This document shows, in pieces, positions 43,447 through 51,577 of a DNA stretch of 64,000 bases. Source of the DNA: Mucilaginibacter sp. cycad4 (lineage in GTDB: Bacteria; Bacteroidota; Bacteroidia; Sphingobacteriales; Sphingobacteriaceae); contig NZ_CP139559.1 of the NCBI RefSeq assembly GCF_034263275.1, forward strand, positions 4,092,001 to 4,156,000, in the 5' to 3' direction. How positions within the stretch are numbered: position 1 is the stretch's first letter; each line of letters starts with the position of its first letter. The translations under genes were made by a program, and so were the position numbers. The notes below the pieces were generated by a model that saw nothing but the letters and a program-made list of their open reading frames with translations, made no database searches and was not told the DNA's origin.

Positions 43447-44481
43447 TTGGAAGTTCCATCAATACAAACATCAAAACTATACGCGGCATTTGTAATATGC
43501 GGCCTGGTTTGGGCTGCATTACAAACTTATATCATTCATAGTTTTGGTTTTTTATGGTTCACCGCCGCTACCGATGGCCTGTTGAGCGCCATACTGCTTT
43601 CATGCGCCTGCTGGCTTATCAACAATAACTTACGCTACTACCAGCCAGGTAAGGGCAGCTATATTAACCTGTTTATCTGGTGCGTGGCGCTTGCAGGCAT
43701 CTGTACAGCTGGTTGCCGTTACCTTTTACCGCTCATTAACAGCGACCAGATCTACACCGGGTTCCTGGCCCAGTCGTTAACCATCCGCTTTTTTACCGAC
43801 TTTTTAGCTATCGGATGGATGGCGATGATCAGTTTGTTATGGTTTTCACAGCTCGACCAGAAAGAAACCCTGAAACGCAAAACCGAAGCCGAGCAGCTGG
43901 CCCGCGAAGCCGAGCTATACAATCTGCGTCAGCAGCTACAGCCGCACTTTTTGTTTAACAGCCTAAACTCCATCAATGCCCTTATTGGTTTTAAGCCCGA
44001 TGAGGCCCGCAGGATGATCCACCAGCTATCTGACTTCTTGCGCGGAACGCTTAAGAAGGACGATCAGCTGCAGGTTAGCTTAACAGAAGAACTGGCACAT
44101 CTTAACTTATACCTCGATATAGAAAAAGTACGCTTTGGGCACCGTTTACAAACCGAAATAAGCTGCGACCCCAAATGCGGAACCGCCATACTGCCATCTA
44201 TGCTATTACAGCCTTTGGTTGAAAATGCCATTAAATTTGGCCTGTACGATACCATTGGTGAAGTTACGGTGAGCATTCGCGGTGAAATTGAAGATGGCTA
44301 CCTGAACTTAATGGTACAGAACCCGTACGATCCGCAAACATCCAAACCAAAAAAAGGTACGGGTTTTGGTTTGCGGGGAGTGCAACGTCGATTATATTTG
44401 CTGTATGCCCGCAATGATTTGATGGAAACCCACGCGAGCGATGATCTGTACACAACCATTATAAAAATACCGCAACTATGA
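43447..44481 (+). CDS. LytS-type sensor histidine kinase
   Basis: A 344-residue kinase starting from TTG at 43447, with four N-terminal helices (about 12-135) and no periplasmic domain. The phospho-acceptor is His167 in RQQLQPHFLFNSLNSINALI, the hallmark of the His_kinase group that pairs with LytTR regulators. The ATPase part has PLVENAIKFGLYD (N box) and GTGFGLRGVQRRLYLLY (G box). The end overlaps the regulator start by 4 bases (ATGA). It likely senses membrane state with the LiaF-like protein. Confidence 0.93.
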   Translation: MEVPSIQTSKLYAAFVICGLVWAALQTYIIHSFGFLWFTAATDGLLSAILLSCACWLINNNLRYYQPGKGSYINLFIWCVALAGICTAGCRYLLPLINSDQIYTGFLAQSLTIRFFTDFLAIGWMAMISLLWFSQLDQKETLKRKTEAEQLAREAELYNLRQQLQPHFLFNSLNSINALIGFKPDEARRMIHQLSDFLRGTLKKDDQLQVSLTEELAHLNLYLDIEKVRFGHRLQTEISCDPKCGTAILPSMLLQPLVENAIKFGLYDTIGEVTVSIRGEIEDGYLNLMVQNPYDPQTSKPKKGTGFGLRGVQRRLYLLYARNDLMETHASDDLYTTIIKIPQL

Positions 44482-45224
44482 AGCGAGCTTTAATTATTGA
44501 TGACGAACCTTTAGCCCGCATGGTTGTAAGGGAATACCTGCTTGATTTTAAAGACATTGAACTGATACAGGAATGCAACGATGGCTTTGAAGGCCTCAAA
44601 GCCATTCAGCAGTACCAGCCCGACCTGGTTTTTTTAGATATCCAGATGCCTAAAATTACCGGCTTTGAAATGCTTGAACTGGTTGAGCAGCCCCCTGCCG
44701 TAATATTTGCCACCGCATTTGATGAATACGCCATTAAAGCTTTTGAAGCCCATGCGGTTGACTATTTGTTAAAACCATTCAGTAAAGAACGTTTTAATAA
44801 AGCTGTTGAAAAATTCCTGGCTTCGGCTACGCCAAAACCTGCTGTTAAACAAACGGAAGAATTACTGGAAACCGCCGCTACCCAGTCGCCCGCCCAACAC
44901 GAACGCATTGTGGTAAAAACCGGCACCAAGGTAAAGATCATCCCTGTTGCCGATGTTGAGTACCTACAAGCCGATGATGATTACGTAAGCGTGATCACCA
45001 AAGAAGGCTCATACCTCAAAAACAAAACCATGAGCTTTTTTGAACAAACGCTTGATCCCAATCATTTCGTCCGTGTTCATCGTTCATACATCGTAGCCAT
45101 ACAACAGATCACCCGTATAGATCCATACGAAAAAGACGCTCACCTGGCTATCCTGAAATCAGGCGCCAAAATCCCGGTAAGTAAAACGGGGTATGTGAAG
45201 TTGAAACAGGTGTTGGGGATTTAA
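44478..45224 (+). CDS. LytTR-family response regulator
   Basis: A 248-residue regulator with a receiver (1-120; IIDDEPLAR, Asp54 in VFLDIQMPKITG, and Lys in LLKPFSKERF) and a LytTR DNA-binding domain (about 145-245; VKIIPVADVEYLQADDDYVS, NHFVRVHRSYIVAI). It is the partner of the kinase encoded just before. LytTR proteins bind repeated short motifs upstream of promoters, so the three-heptamer arrays are its probable targets. A copy of its last 26 bases recurs 184 bases downstream. Confidence 0.95.
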   Translation: MKRALIIDDEPLARMVVREYLLDFKDIELIQECNDGFEGLKAIQQYQPDLVFLDIQMPKITGFEMLELVEQPPAVIFATAFDEYAIKAFEAHAVDYLLKPFSKERFNKAVEKFLASATPKPAVKQTEELLETAATQSPAQHERIVVKTGTKVKIIPVADVEYLQADDDYVSVITKEGSYLKNKTMSFFEQTLDPNHFVRVHRSYIVAIQQITRIDPYEKDAHLAILKSGAKIPVSKTGYVKLKQVLGI

Positions 45225-45548
45225 CCGTAAGAGTTTAAAAACCAAGCTACACGATATTATTTCTCTACCCGTCATTGCGAGGCACGAAGCAATCCCCTAA
45301 ATACAGAGGAACTTGCATAGCCGCCCTGTACAGTTCGCGATTGCTTCGTACCTCGCAATGACGTGGTTAATATTTTACGTGAAGTTGAAACAGGTGTTGG
45401 GGATATAGAATTTGTATAGACTTAAAAATCAGCATATATAATACAATATACACCCGTCATTGCGAGGAACGAAGCAATCCCTTAAATACAGAGGGGCTTG
45501 CATAGCTATTCTGTACAGTTCGCGATTGCTTCGTACCTTATAATGACG
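45195..45548. repeat. Tandem duplication with family A repeats (copies 3 and 4) after the LytTR gene
   Basis: The 26 bases starting GTGAAGTTGAAACAGGTG (45195-45220, the end of the coding sequence) recur at 45379-45404. Each is followed by a family A palindrome, at 45270-45363 and 45455-45548, so the unit of about 184 bases is duplicated. The first palindrome has 24 of 25 paired positions, the second is worn (21 of 25), and both share the same middle (AAATACAGAGG...GCATAG). Confidence 0.8.
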
Positions 45549-45559
45549 TGATCGTAAGT

Positions 45560-45930
45560 TGTTGATTGTTAAGTATTTTTTTGGCGGTTTTATAACATGG
45601 GCGTTCCCGTTAGCTAACGGGCCGGGCTTTCCGTTACAAGTCCTCGCTTTGCCCACACACAAACCCGATGCACGCTCCGGGCTTTACACTGCAATCCCTA
45701 ACGCAGCCTGCGCACCATCCCCAAAATATATTTTAACGCCCCATCAGGGTCTCTCGTAGAGGACCCCGATGTACACGCCATGCACATTCGCTGTTCTGAA
45801 TATCCTGATAGATGTTTAGAATGCTGTGAACCTCAGGGCCCACTATGGTTTAAGTTAACCCGCAAAATCTAAACATCCCGGAAAGCAAGTTTACGATTAC
45901 GAGACTCCGCTGGAGTCCAATATATTTTTA
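45560..45930. repeat. Further palindromic repeat blocks before the IS3 element
   Basis: The block at 45598-45720 (GGGCGTTCCCGTTAGCTAAC, with CCCGTTAGCTAACGGG as a palindrome, then CGGGCTTTCCGTTACAAGTC) is a repeat type common in Bacteroidota. After it, CAGGGTCTCTCG (45745-45756) pairs exactly with CGAGAGACCCTG at 47493-47504, beyond the IS element. The IS has therefore landed within a palindromic element. No gene is credible here; open frames follow the repeat. Confidence 0.55.
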
Positions 45931-45971
45931 AATGTCTTGTCCTGAAATGAGTTTACACAAAAATAAACTAC

Positions 45972-46373
45972 ATGGAAAAGATCATTATTGATGGAAAAGG
46001 ACATTATTCACTTGAATTTAAGCATTCAGTTATCAAAGAGTATTTGGCTGGCAGTGTTAGTCAAAAGGCGTTGTTGAGGAAATATGATATCAAGATACAT
46101 AGTGGCATAACGCGTTGGATGCAGAAGTTAGGTTATGCAGAAGTTTCGGAAAAAGACAGATATTTGTCATCAGTAAAACCACTATCCTTGCCCGCAAAGA
46201 AGCCCCATAAAGATCCGCCTACAGGTGCCTTGTCGCAAGAACAACAACGCATCAAAGAACTCGAACGTCAGCTTGAAGATGAGCAGCTTCGCAGTGAAAT
46301 GTACAAGCGTATGATCGAGATTGCTGAACGTGATCTTAATATTCCTATCCGAAAAAAGTCGGATACCAAGTGA
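45972..46373 (+). CDS. IS3-family transposase OrfA (helix-turn-helix protein)
   Basis: A 133-residue protein. YSLEFKHSVIKEYLAGSVSQ then KALLRKYDIKIHSGITRWMQ is the helix-turn-helix that binds the element ends. A leucine-zipper-like coiled coil (EQQRIKELERQLEDEQLRSE) occupies the last third, as usual. The stop TGA overlaps the GTG start of OrfB by 4 bases, so OrfB can be made by coupling; a frameshifted OrfAB fusion as in other IS3 members is possible but not shown. Confidence 0.92.
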   Translation: MEKIIIDGKGHYSLEFKHSVIKEYLAGSVSQKALLRKYDIKIHSGITRWMQKLGYAEVSEKDRYLSSVKPLSLPAKKPHKDPPTGALSQEQQRIKELERQLEDEQLRSEMYKRMIEIAERDLNIPIRKKSDTK

Positions 46374-47317
46374 TCCATGAGATGAAAGACATGTATACAA
46401 GGATCAGCCTTGTACGATTATGTCGGTTACTTGGTATTACCCGTCAGGCCTATTATCAGCACTTTTGGCAACAAGAAGCATCTGGAATAGAGGATACACT
46501 TATATTGCAGGAGGTTGTCAGCATTCGCCAAGACCACCGGGCAATGGGTGGCAGGAAGCTTTATGAAAAGCTGCACCCTTTTTTGCTTGATCATGGCATT
46601 AAAATGGGACGGGATGCACTGTTCGACCTGTTGTCAGCTAATGGACTGTTAGTAAAGAAACGCCGCAGGCGGCATGTGACGACCTGGTCGGGTCACCGGT
46701 TCAACAGATGGCCGAATATCATACGCAGCCTGGAGGTCGTCAGGCCTAACCAACTGTGGGTAAGCGATATCACCTACTGGAAAGTAAAAGAAGAACATTT
46801 GTACATCAGTTTGATAACGGACGCTTATTCGCACAAAGTAGTTGGCTATCATTTGGCTGATACCTTAGAAACGATCGAAACGATACAGGCCTTGAAAATG
46901 GCTTTAAAAGACCTGCCTGAACAATTGCCGGAGGCACTTATACATCACTCGGACCGGGGAGTGCAATATTGCACAGAAAGCTATGTAAAGCTATTACAGG
47001 ACAGATACATCAAGATCAGTATGACCGAGAACGGTGACCCATTAGAGAATGCCGTTGCTGAACGAATGAACGGCATTCTTAAAGAAGAATATCTTAAGCA
47101 TCACCGGCCTGAGAATAAGCAACAAGCAAAACAATTACTGGATAGAGCTATCGAGTTGTATAACAAACACCGGCCACACTTCAGTATCGGTCTGCTAACG
47201 CCCCAACATGTGCATGATAAAAGCTTGCTACCTCAAAAATTGTGGAAGAACTATTATCGCAAAAACACTAACATTGTAAACGTATCACAGGACATCACTA
47301 CACTTGTAAATACATAA
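46370..47317 (+). CDS. IS3-family transposase OrfB (DDE integrase)
   Basis: A 315-residue rve-type transposase beginning at GTG (46370). The DDE residues are in LWVSDITYWK, LIHHSDRGVQYC and ENAVAERMNGILKEEYL. The N-terminal helix-turn-helix (RLCRLLGITRQAYYQHFWQQ) and HTH_21 region (RAMGGRKLYEKLHP) are complete. The last part (LYNKHRPHFSIGLLTPQHVH) is also family-typical. Nothing suggests inactivation. Confidence 0.94.
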   Translation: MIHEMKDMYTRISLVRLCRLLGITRQAYYQHFWQQEASGIEDTLILQEVVSIRQDHRAMGGRKLYEKLHPFLLDHGIKMGRDALFDLLSANGLLVKKRRRRHVTTWSGHRFNRWPNIIRSLEVVRPNQLWVSDITYWKVKEEHLYISLITDAYSHKVVGYHLADTLETIETIQALKMALKDLPEQLPEALIHHSDRGVQYCTESYVKLLQDRYIKISMTENGDPLENAVAERMNGILKEEYLKHHRPENKQQAKQLLDRAIELYNKHRPHFSIGLLTPQHVHDKSLLPQKLWKNYYRKNTNIVNVSQDITTLVNT

Positions 47318-47582
47318 CAGGACTATCTCATAAAATGTAAACTTTTTTTAGGACGAGACATTATATTATAAAACACTGCCGGTCCCATCGGGGCAACGTG
47401 TTTATAGCAATTAAAGGAATGTCTTTTCGGCTCCGGTAGGTGCCTCGTGTTGAAATTCAGGCCGAGAAATTTTATGGGTAAACCTAAATCTGCGAGAGAC
47501 CCTGAGGAGACATAATGGATACTCGCAATGAAGATGACTTATATTTTTCGCTTAATCGCAATAATTTAATGCATATATCCAC

Positions 47583-47604
47583 GTTAACTATAATCATAGT
47601 TAAC
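47583..47604. promoter_or_regulatory. Perfect palindrome before the YafK-like gene
   Basis: GTTAACTAT (47583-47591) and ATAGTTAAC (47596-47604) are exact complements around AATC, ending 10 bases before the ATG at 47615. An operator or a leader hairpin covering the start region are both possible. The remaining 270 bases after the IS3 element are repeat sequence (GCGAGAGACCCTG and GGTCCCATCGGGG blocks). Confidence 0.5.
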
Positions 47605-47614
47605 AACCTGACCA

Positions 47615-48313
47615 ATGCCTAAACCAATTACATTGCTACTATTAATTATATTGATAGCACTTCACAAAACCGAAATCCCCGATAGCAAACGTGCCAGCGA
47701 TGTGCGCCTTAATGTATGGCCTAAACTTCAGAAAGAGCTTAAAGACAAAGGCTTTGCACCCTATGGCTCCGTATACCTACGTATTATCAAAGATATCAGC
47801 GTGCTTGAAGTATGGGTAAAATCTGCCAATAAATACCAGCTTTTTAAAACTTATGACGTATGTACCTACTCGGGTGGACTGGGTACTAAAACCCGCAATG
47901 GCGATGGAAAAAGTCCGGAAGGGTTATATACCATAGAGCCCAAACAACTTAACCCGGTAAGCAACTATTACCTGGCTATTAATGTAGGATATCCCAATGC
48001 CATTGAAAAAGCTAAAGGCTACACCGGCAGCGCCATTATGGTTCATGGGCACTGTGCTTCTATAGGTTGCTATGCCATGACCGATGCCCGGATCGAAGAA
48101 ATTTATACCCTTGTTTACGAAGCGTTTGCAGCCGGCCAAAAGCAAGTCCGTGTTGATATTTTCCCTTTCCGGATGGATGATGCAAACTTAAAGCGTTATG
48201 CGGCTTACAAACAAGATACCTTTTGGCGTTCCCTTAAACCTGCTTACGAATTATTTGAAAAACGACAGGTGCCAGTTGATTATCATCTTAAGGGGAAGGA
48301 ATACGCTTACTGA
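47615..48313 (+). CDS. YafK-family L,D-transpeptidase-like protein
   Basis: A 232-residue secreted protein. The N-terminal hydrophobic stretch (ITLLLLIILIALHKTEI) is a signal peptide or anchor. The YkuD/YafK catalytic site is IMVHGHCASIGCYAMTD with the nucleophile Cys152 and a nearby His144 or His146. CTYSGGLGTKTRNGDGKSPE is the conserved strand before it. E. coli YafK (DpaA) detaches Braun lipoprotein from peptidoglycan; here cell-wall editing is a fair inference. It stands alone between two repeat zones. Confidence 0.9.
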   Translation: MPKPITLLLLIILIALHKTEIPDSKRASDVRLNVWPKLQKELKDKGFAPYGSVYLRIIKDISVLEVWVKSANKYQLFKTYDVCTYSGGLGTKTRNGDGKSPEGLYTIEPKQLNPVSNYYLAINVGYPNAIEKAKGYTGSAIMVHGHCASIGCYAMTDARIEEIYTLVYEAFAAGQKQVRVDIFPFRMDDANLKRYAAYKQDTFWRSLKPAYELFEKRQVPVDYHLKGKEYAY

Positions 48314-48380
48314 CCGTTGATTTTTTGATTACGTTGATTACGCAGATGGAGCTAAATATTTGCTTGTGGCCGGGTTATCA

Positions 48381-49128
48381 CCAGAAGTGTTCGGAAGATT
48401 TTTAATTCCCTCCCCTGGGAGGAGGGGTTTATACGTCATTTCAGGCGAATAAGTCTGTGAATGAACCCCCTCCCTACACCCTCTCAGGGCTACTGTGCGT
48501 ACACATCTTTTAAATTCTATCAATAATTGAAAAAAATGTCATTTCGAACAAACCTGGTGAGAGAATTCGCGCGCAGGGGGTGAGGAGAAATCTTCTACGC
48601 CCTGCTTTTATAAGTATGATTGTAGAGCCTGATGTAGAAGATTTCTCTTTCGCCCCACTTCTTAGCCCGCCCCTGCTCAATCGAAATGACATTTTCTTTT
48701 ATTTAAAAGATGTGTACACACTGTAGCCCCTGGGAGGGGTGCGGCTGAATTTTGTGGTGGCAGGGAGGGGTTTATACGTCATTTCAGGCGAATAAGTCTG
48801 TGAATGCCCCCCTCCCTACACCCTCTCAGGGCTACTGTGTGTACACATCTTTTAAATTCTATCAATAATTGAAAAAAATGTCATTTCGAACGAACCTGGT
48901 GGGAGAATTCGCACGCAGGGGGTGAGGAGAAATCTTCTACGCCCTGCTTTTATAAGTATGATTGTAGAGCCTGATGTAGAAGATTTCTCTTTCGCCCCAC
49001 TTCTTAGCCCGCCCCTGCTCAATCGAAATGACATTTTTTTTTATTTAAAAGATGTGTACACACTGTAGCTCGAGAGGGGAAGGAATCGCACAATCCCTCG
49101 CTTTTTTTATTCTTCCGAACACTTCTGG
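48381..49128. repeat. Composite palindromic element with 18-bp terminal inverted repeats and two family B units
   Basis: The ends CCAGAAGTGTTCGGAAGA (48381-48398) and its exact complement (49111-49128) enclose 748 bp. Inside, a unit of about 300 bp occurs twice in direct order (about 48421-48725 and 48764-49067, 342-343 bases apart, nearly identical). Each unit holds a family B palindrome with outer arms GTACACATCTTTTAAA (48499-48514, 48841-48856) and inner arms AATGTCATTTCGA. The final part, GGAATCGCACAAT near 49082, also occurs near 54026 in another element. No gene is believable inside. No clear target duplication was found. Confidence 0.75.
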
Positions 49129-49304
49129 CTATAATACATGCTTAATGTCAATCCAAACAAGTATTTGCGCTTTCCGGAGAGGAGATTTCGGCTATAGGGA
49201 TAATATGGAGGTTTTATTTACAAAGTTTACATTTTTATTTACAATCCTGATTGCTCTGACGGAAAGGTATCAAAGTAATTTCGCTGAATCAACTTTGATA
49301 TGAT

Positions 49305-50348
49305 ATGAAAGATAAAAGAAACGTTTTGTCCTGCCTGATCATTCTGCTGGCAGGAGTAATTTATTTCCCTGTACAGGCTCAGCAAAAACATGCTGAAAAC
49401 GTAATCCCTTTCGCCGGACCTAACCGAATTAGCCGCAACCTCATTCAGGATAAAAAAGGAAACATTTGGATCGCTGCATTTGATGGTATTTTTCGATACG
49501 ATGGAAAATCTTTTATCAATATCACAAGTAAAGTGAGTTCGGCCCGCTTTTTTTCTGTTTTAGAAGATAAGAAAGGCAACTTGTGGTTTGGCTCTATCGG
49601 TTCAGGTGTTTACCGTTACGATGGGAAATCCTTTCGTAATTTTACAATTAAGGACGGCCTTCTCAATAATGATGTTGTAAGTATTTATGAAGATAAAAAA
49701 GGTAACATCTGGTTCGGCGTTTCGGGTGGAACAAGCCGGTATGATGGAATATCATTTCGGAATTATATCATAAACGGATATGGGATGAACGAAGACCCAA
49801 CGGGGAAAACATTTCCGGATAGGGCACCTTATGAAGTTAATTCAATTATTGAAGACAGAACGGGAAAGCTTTGGTTTGCCACAAGAGGCAACACCTTTGT
49901 GTATGACGGAAAAATATTTAAGATTTTCAGCCGTAATGGTAAACCTTTTACCAATGTTCGTTCTGTAATGGAAGATAAAAAGGGCAATATCTGGCTCGCA
50001 GGCAGTGATGGACTGTGGCGCTGCAATGGTAGCTCATTTACCAATTTTATCCGGAAATTTACAGGTTATATCTACGAGGATAAAAAAGGAAACATTTGGA
50101 CAAGTTCAGAAAGCGCTGATAACCCCAACAAGGTACTTTCTGGTTTTAGCGCTAATACCGCAGCCTGGGCGCTTTCCCGTTACGATGAGAAATCCTTGTC
50201 TGATAAAAAGCCATCAGTAACCGAAATAACTAATAAGCCAATGGTTTTTGGGATTTTAGAAGATGATAAAAGAAATATTTGGTTTGGTGCTGTGGATGGA
50301 GTGTATCGGTACGATGGAAACACCATTAAAGACTTTAAAGGGATGTAG
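49305..50348 (+). CDS. Stand-alone two-component propeller protein
   Basis: A 347-residue secreted protein with signal peptide ending PVQAQ. It consists of seven reg_prop repeats, each close to the pattern (E/Q)DKKGNIWFG-G-Y(R)YDGKSF, which gives a complete seven-bladed propeller. No membrane helix, kinase or DNA-binding part follows, unlike the hybrid regulators where this domain is the sensor half. It may bind a ligand and signal to another protein, or be a secreted binding protein. It begins its own transcript after the composite repeat. Confidence 0.88.
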   Translation: MKDKRNVLSCLIILLAGVIYFPVQAQQKHAENVIPFAGPNRISRNLIQDKKGNIWIAAFDGIFRYDGKSFINITSKVSSARFFSVLEDKKGNLWFGSIGSGVYRYDGKSFRNFTIKDGLLNNDVVSIYEDKKGNIWFGVSGGTSRYDGISFRNYIINGYGMNEDPTGKTFPDRAPYEVNSIIEDRTGKLWFATRGNTFVYDGKIFKIFSRNGKPFTNVRSVMEDKKGNIWLAGSDGLWRCNGSSFTNFIRKFTGYIYEDKKGNIWTSSESADNPNKVLSGFSANTAAWALSRYDEKSLSDKKPSVTEITNKPMVFGILEDDKRNIWFGAVDGVYRYDGNTIKDFKGM

Positions 50349-50489
50349 CTGATGATCCGTCCCACGCTGGTAGAAGAATACTTGAGGCTTTTAATTCGCA
50401 TCGATTGGTTGAAAAACAACAGTGCCTCCAATCGAAGATTCAGCAGGCCATTGTTGTTATCACCGTATGCTTAATAACATATTCAACTA

Positions 50490-51380
50490 TCATTCCATCA
50501 GCAACACCATCAAAGCCTCTACAACCCTCTCTTCTTCAAGCAATTGTTTCGCTTTCAGATGTAATTGCAACTCACGGGTTTGGCTGTCGCCGATGGTGGC
50601 ATCAAGTACTTCTTTTATCTCCGGGGTTAGTGCAAAGGCTTCGATAGCATCATCGCCGGGTATGGCTTCCAGGTTGCCTAATTGCCCGAGGTTGTTACCT
50701 GTGAGGATCCTTGAGTTGCGGATAGCATAAGGTAGCGCATCAACGCCGATACCCATTTTAGTGTTTGGCTTGGCTACCTTAAACAGGTTTTCTTTGGTTA
50801 CACGGCAATACCAGTCACCGCCGAGCCGGGCAACCAGATCCATTTTTGCCTGGTCAATTTTGCCATCGTTATCTAAAACAGCATCGTTAATATGCATCCG
50901 TTTAATTTCTGCTAACACAAGGTTACCGGCACCTGCCCCCTGTCCTAAGCTAATCACCTCGTTCACCACACACTCTAATTGCACATATGATTCGGCTACG
51001 CACGGAGGCTTTACTAATTGTGATGGCACTGGTGTTAATCCTGATTTAATAAATTCGTTAACACCCTGCGGATACTCTACACTTGACAGCGAGGTTTGTT
51101 GCACCATATCATAATTAACAATATTGATCACACATTCGGGCACTTCCCTTATATTTTCGAGCGTATGTTTGGTAGTATTATCCCTCACCCTGCGCGATGG
51201 CGAGAATATACATACCGGCGGATTAACGCTGAAAATGTTAAAATAACTGAATGGGCTCAGGTTTACATTCCCCGCAGCATCAACTGTAGAGGCCAGGCAA
51301 ATCGGTCGCGGTGCTATCGCAAAGTTCAGGTAACTTTGTATCTGGATTGGCGAAAGATCGGATATATTGATGGTGGGCAT
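50490..51380 (-). CDS. Flavin reductase family protein (FMN-binding split barrel)
   Basis: A 296-residue protein. The split-barrel part (about 15-210) has RPICLASTVDAAGNVNLSPF then SYFNIFSVNPPVCIFSPS, the FMN-binding motif of the DIM6/NTAB group. About 85 extra residues at the C-terminus are helical. The substrate or partner oxygenase is unknown. It lies downstream of the fumarylacetoacetase gene on the same strand, separated by a family A repeat, so a link to aromatic amino acid breakdown is possible. Confidence 0.88.
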   Translation of the reverse strand: MPTINISDLSPIQIQSYLNFAIAPRPICLASTVDAAGNVNLSPFSYFNIFSVNPPVCIFSPSRRVRDNTTKHTLENIREVPECVINIVNYDMVQQTSLSSVEYPQGVNEFIKSGLTPVPSQLVKPPCVAESYVQLECVVNEVISLGQGAGAGNLVLAEIKRMHINDAVLDNDGKIDQAKMDLVARLGGDWYCRVTKENLFKVAKPNTKMGIGVDALPYAIRNSRILTGNNLGQLGNLEAIPGDDAIEAFALTPEIKEVLDATIGDSQTRELQLHLKAKQLLEEERVVEALMVLLME

Positions 51381-51396
51381 TGCTTTTCTTCACAGC

Positions 51397-51545
51397 CGTC
51401 ATTGCGAGGTACGAAGACAACCGACCAAAGCGAGCTCATTAATACCTATAAAATCAAATTATAAATATTAATAATCCCCGATTGGTAGAGAACCTCTGCA
51501 AGTCCCTCTGCATAGTTTGGGATTGCTTCGTACCTCGCAATGACG
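51397..51545. repeat. Dispersed palindromic repeat, family A (copy 5), interrupted
   Basis: Outer arms CGTCATTGCGAGGTACGAAG (51397-51416) and the exact complement (51526-51545) are intact. The left arm is broken after ACGAAG by about 56 bases of A/T-rich sequence (about 51417-51473), after which the expected AATCCCCGATTGG resumes. It is the only interrupted copy in the window. Confidence 0.8.
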
Positions 51546-51577
51546 CGTTTTTATGTTTATCTTATGTGTATCGGTCT

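Larger units (their letters stand above)
45933..47360 (+). mobile_element. IS3-family insertion sequence
   Basis: A 1428-bp element with imperfect terminal inverted repeats: TGTCTTGTCCTGAAA at the left end and TGTCTCGTCCTAAAA read inward from the right. It encodes OrfA and OrfB in the usual order. The two bases outside each end (AA/TT) also pair, so the ends may be two bases further out. I found no convincing 3-5 bp target duplication. Both genes are open and the catalytic residues are intact, so it may still be active. Confidence 0.88.

Noticed and set aside
45559..45759. 66-codon open frame before the IS3 element
   Set aside because: It is a translation of a common intergenic repeat (GGGCGTTCCCG... 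and CCGGGCTTTCCG...), not a conserved protein.
45972..47317. IS3 OrfA/OrfB as a broken transposase
   Set aside because: OrfB has its own GTG start overlapping the OrfA stop by 4 bases, and all motifs are complete, so it is the normal two-gene layout.
48510..49034. Two nearly identical 60-codon frames on the minus strand
   Set aside because: Both are translations of family B repeat units; their identity results from the tandem duplication.
49052..49303. 83-codon frame directly before the propeller gene
   Set aside because: It starts inside the composite repeat and crosses the promoter region of the propeller gene; no recognisable family.
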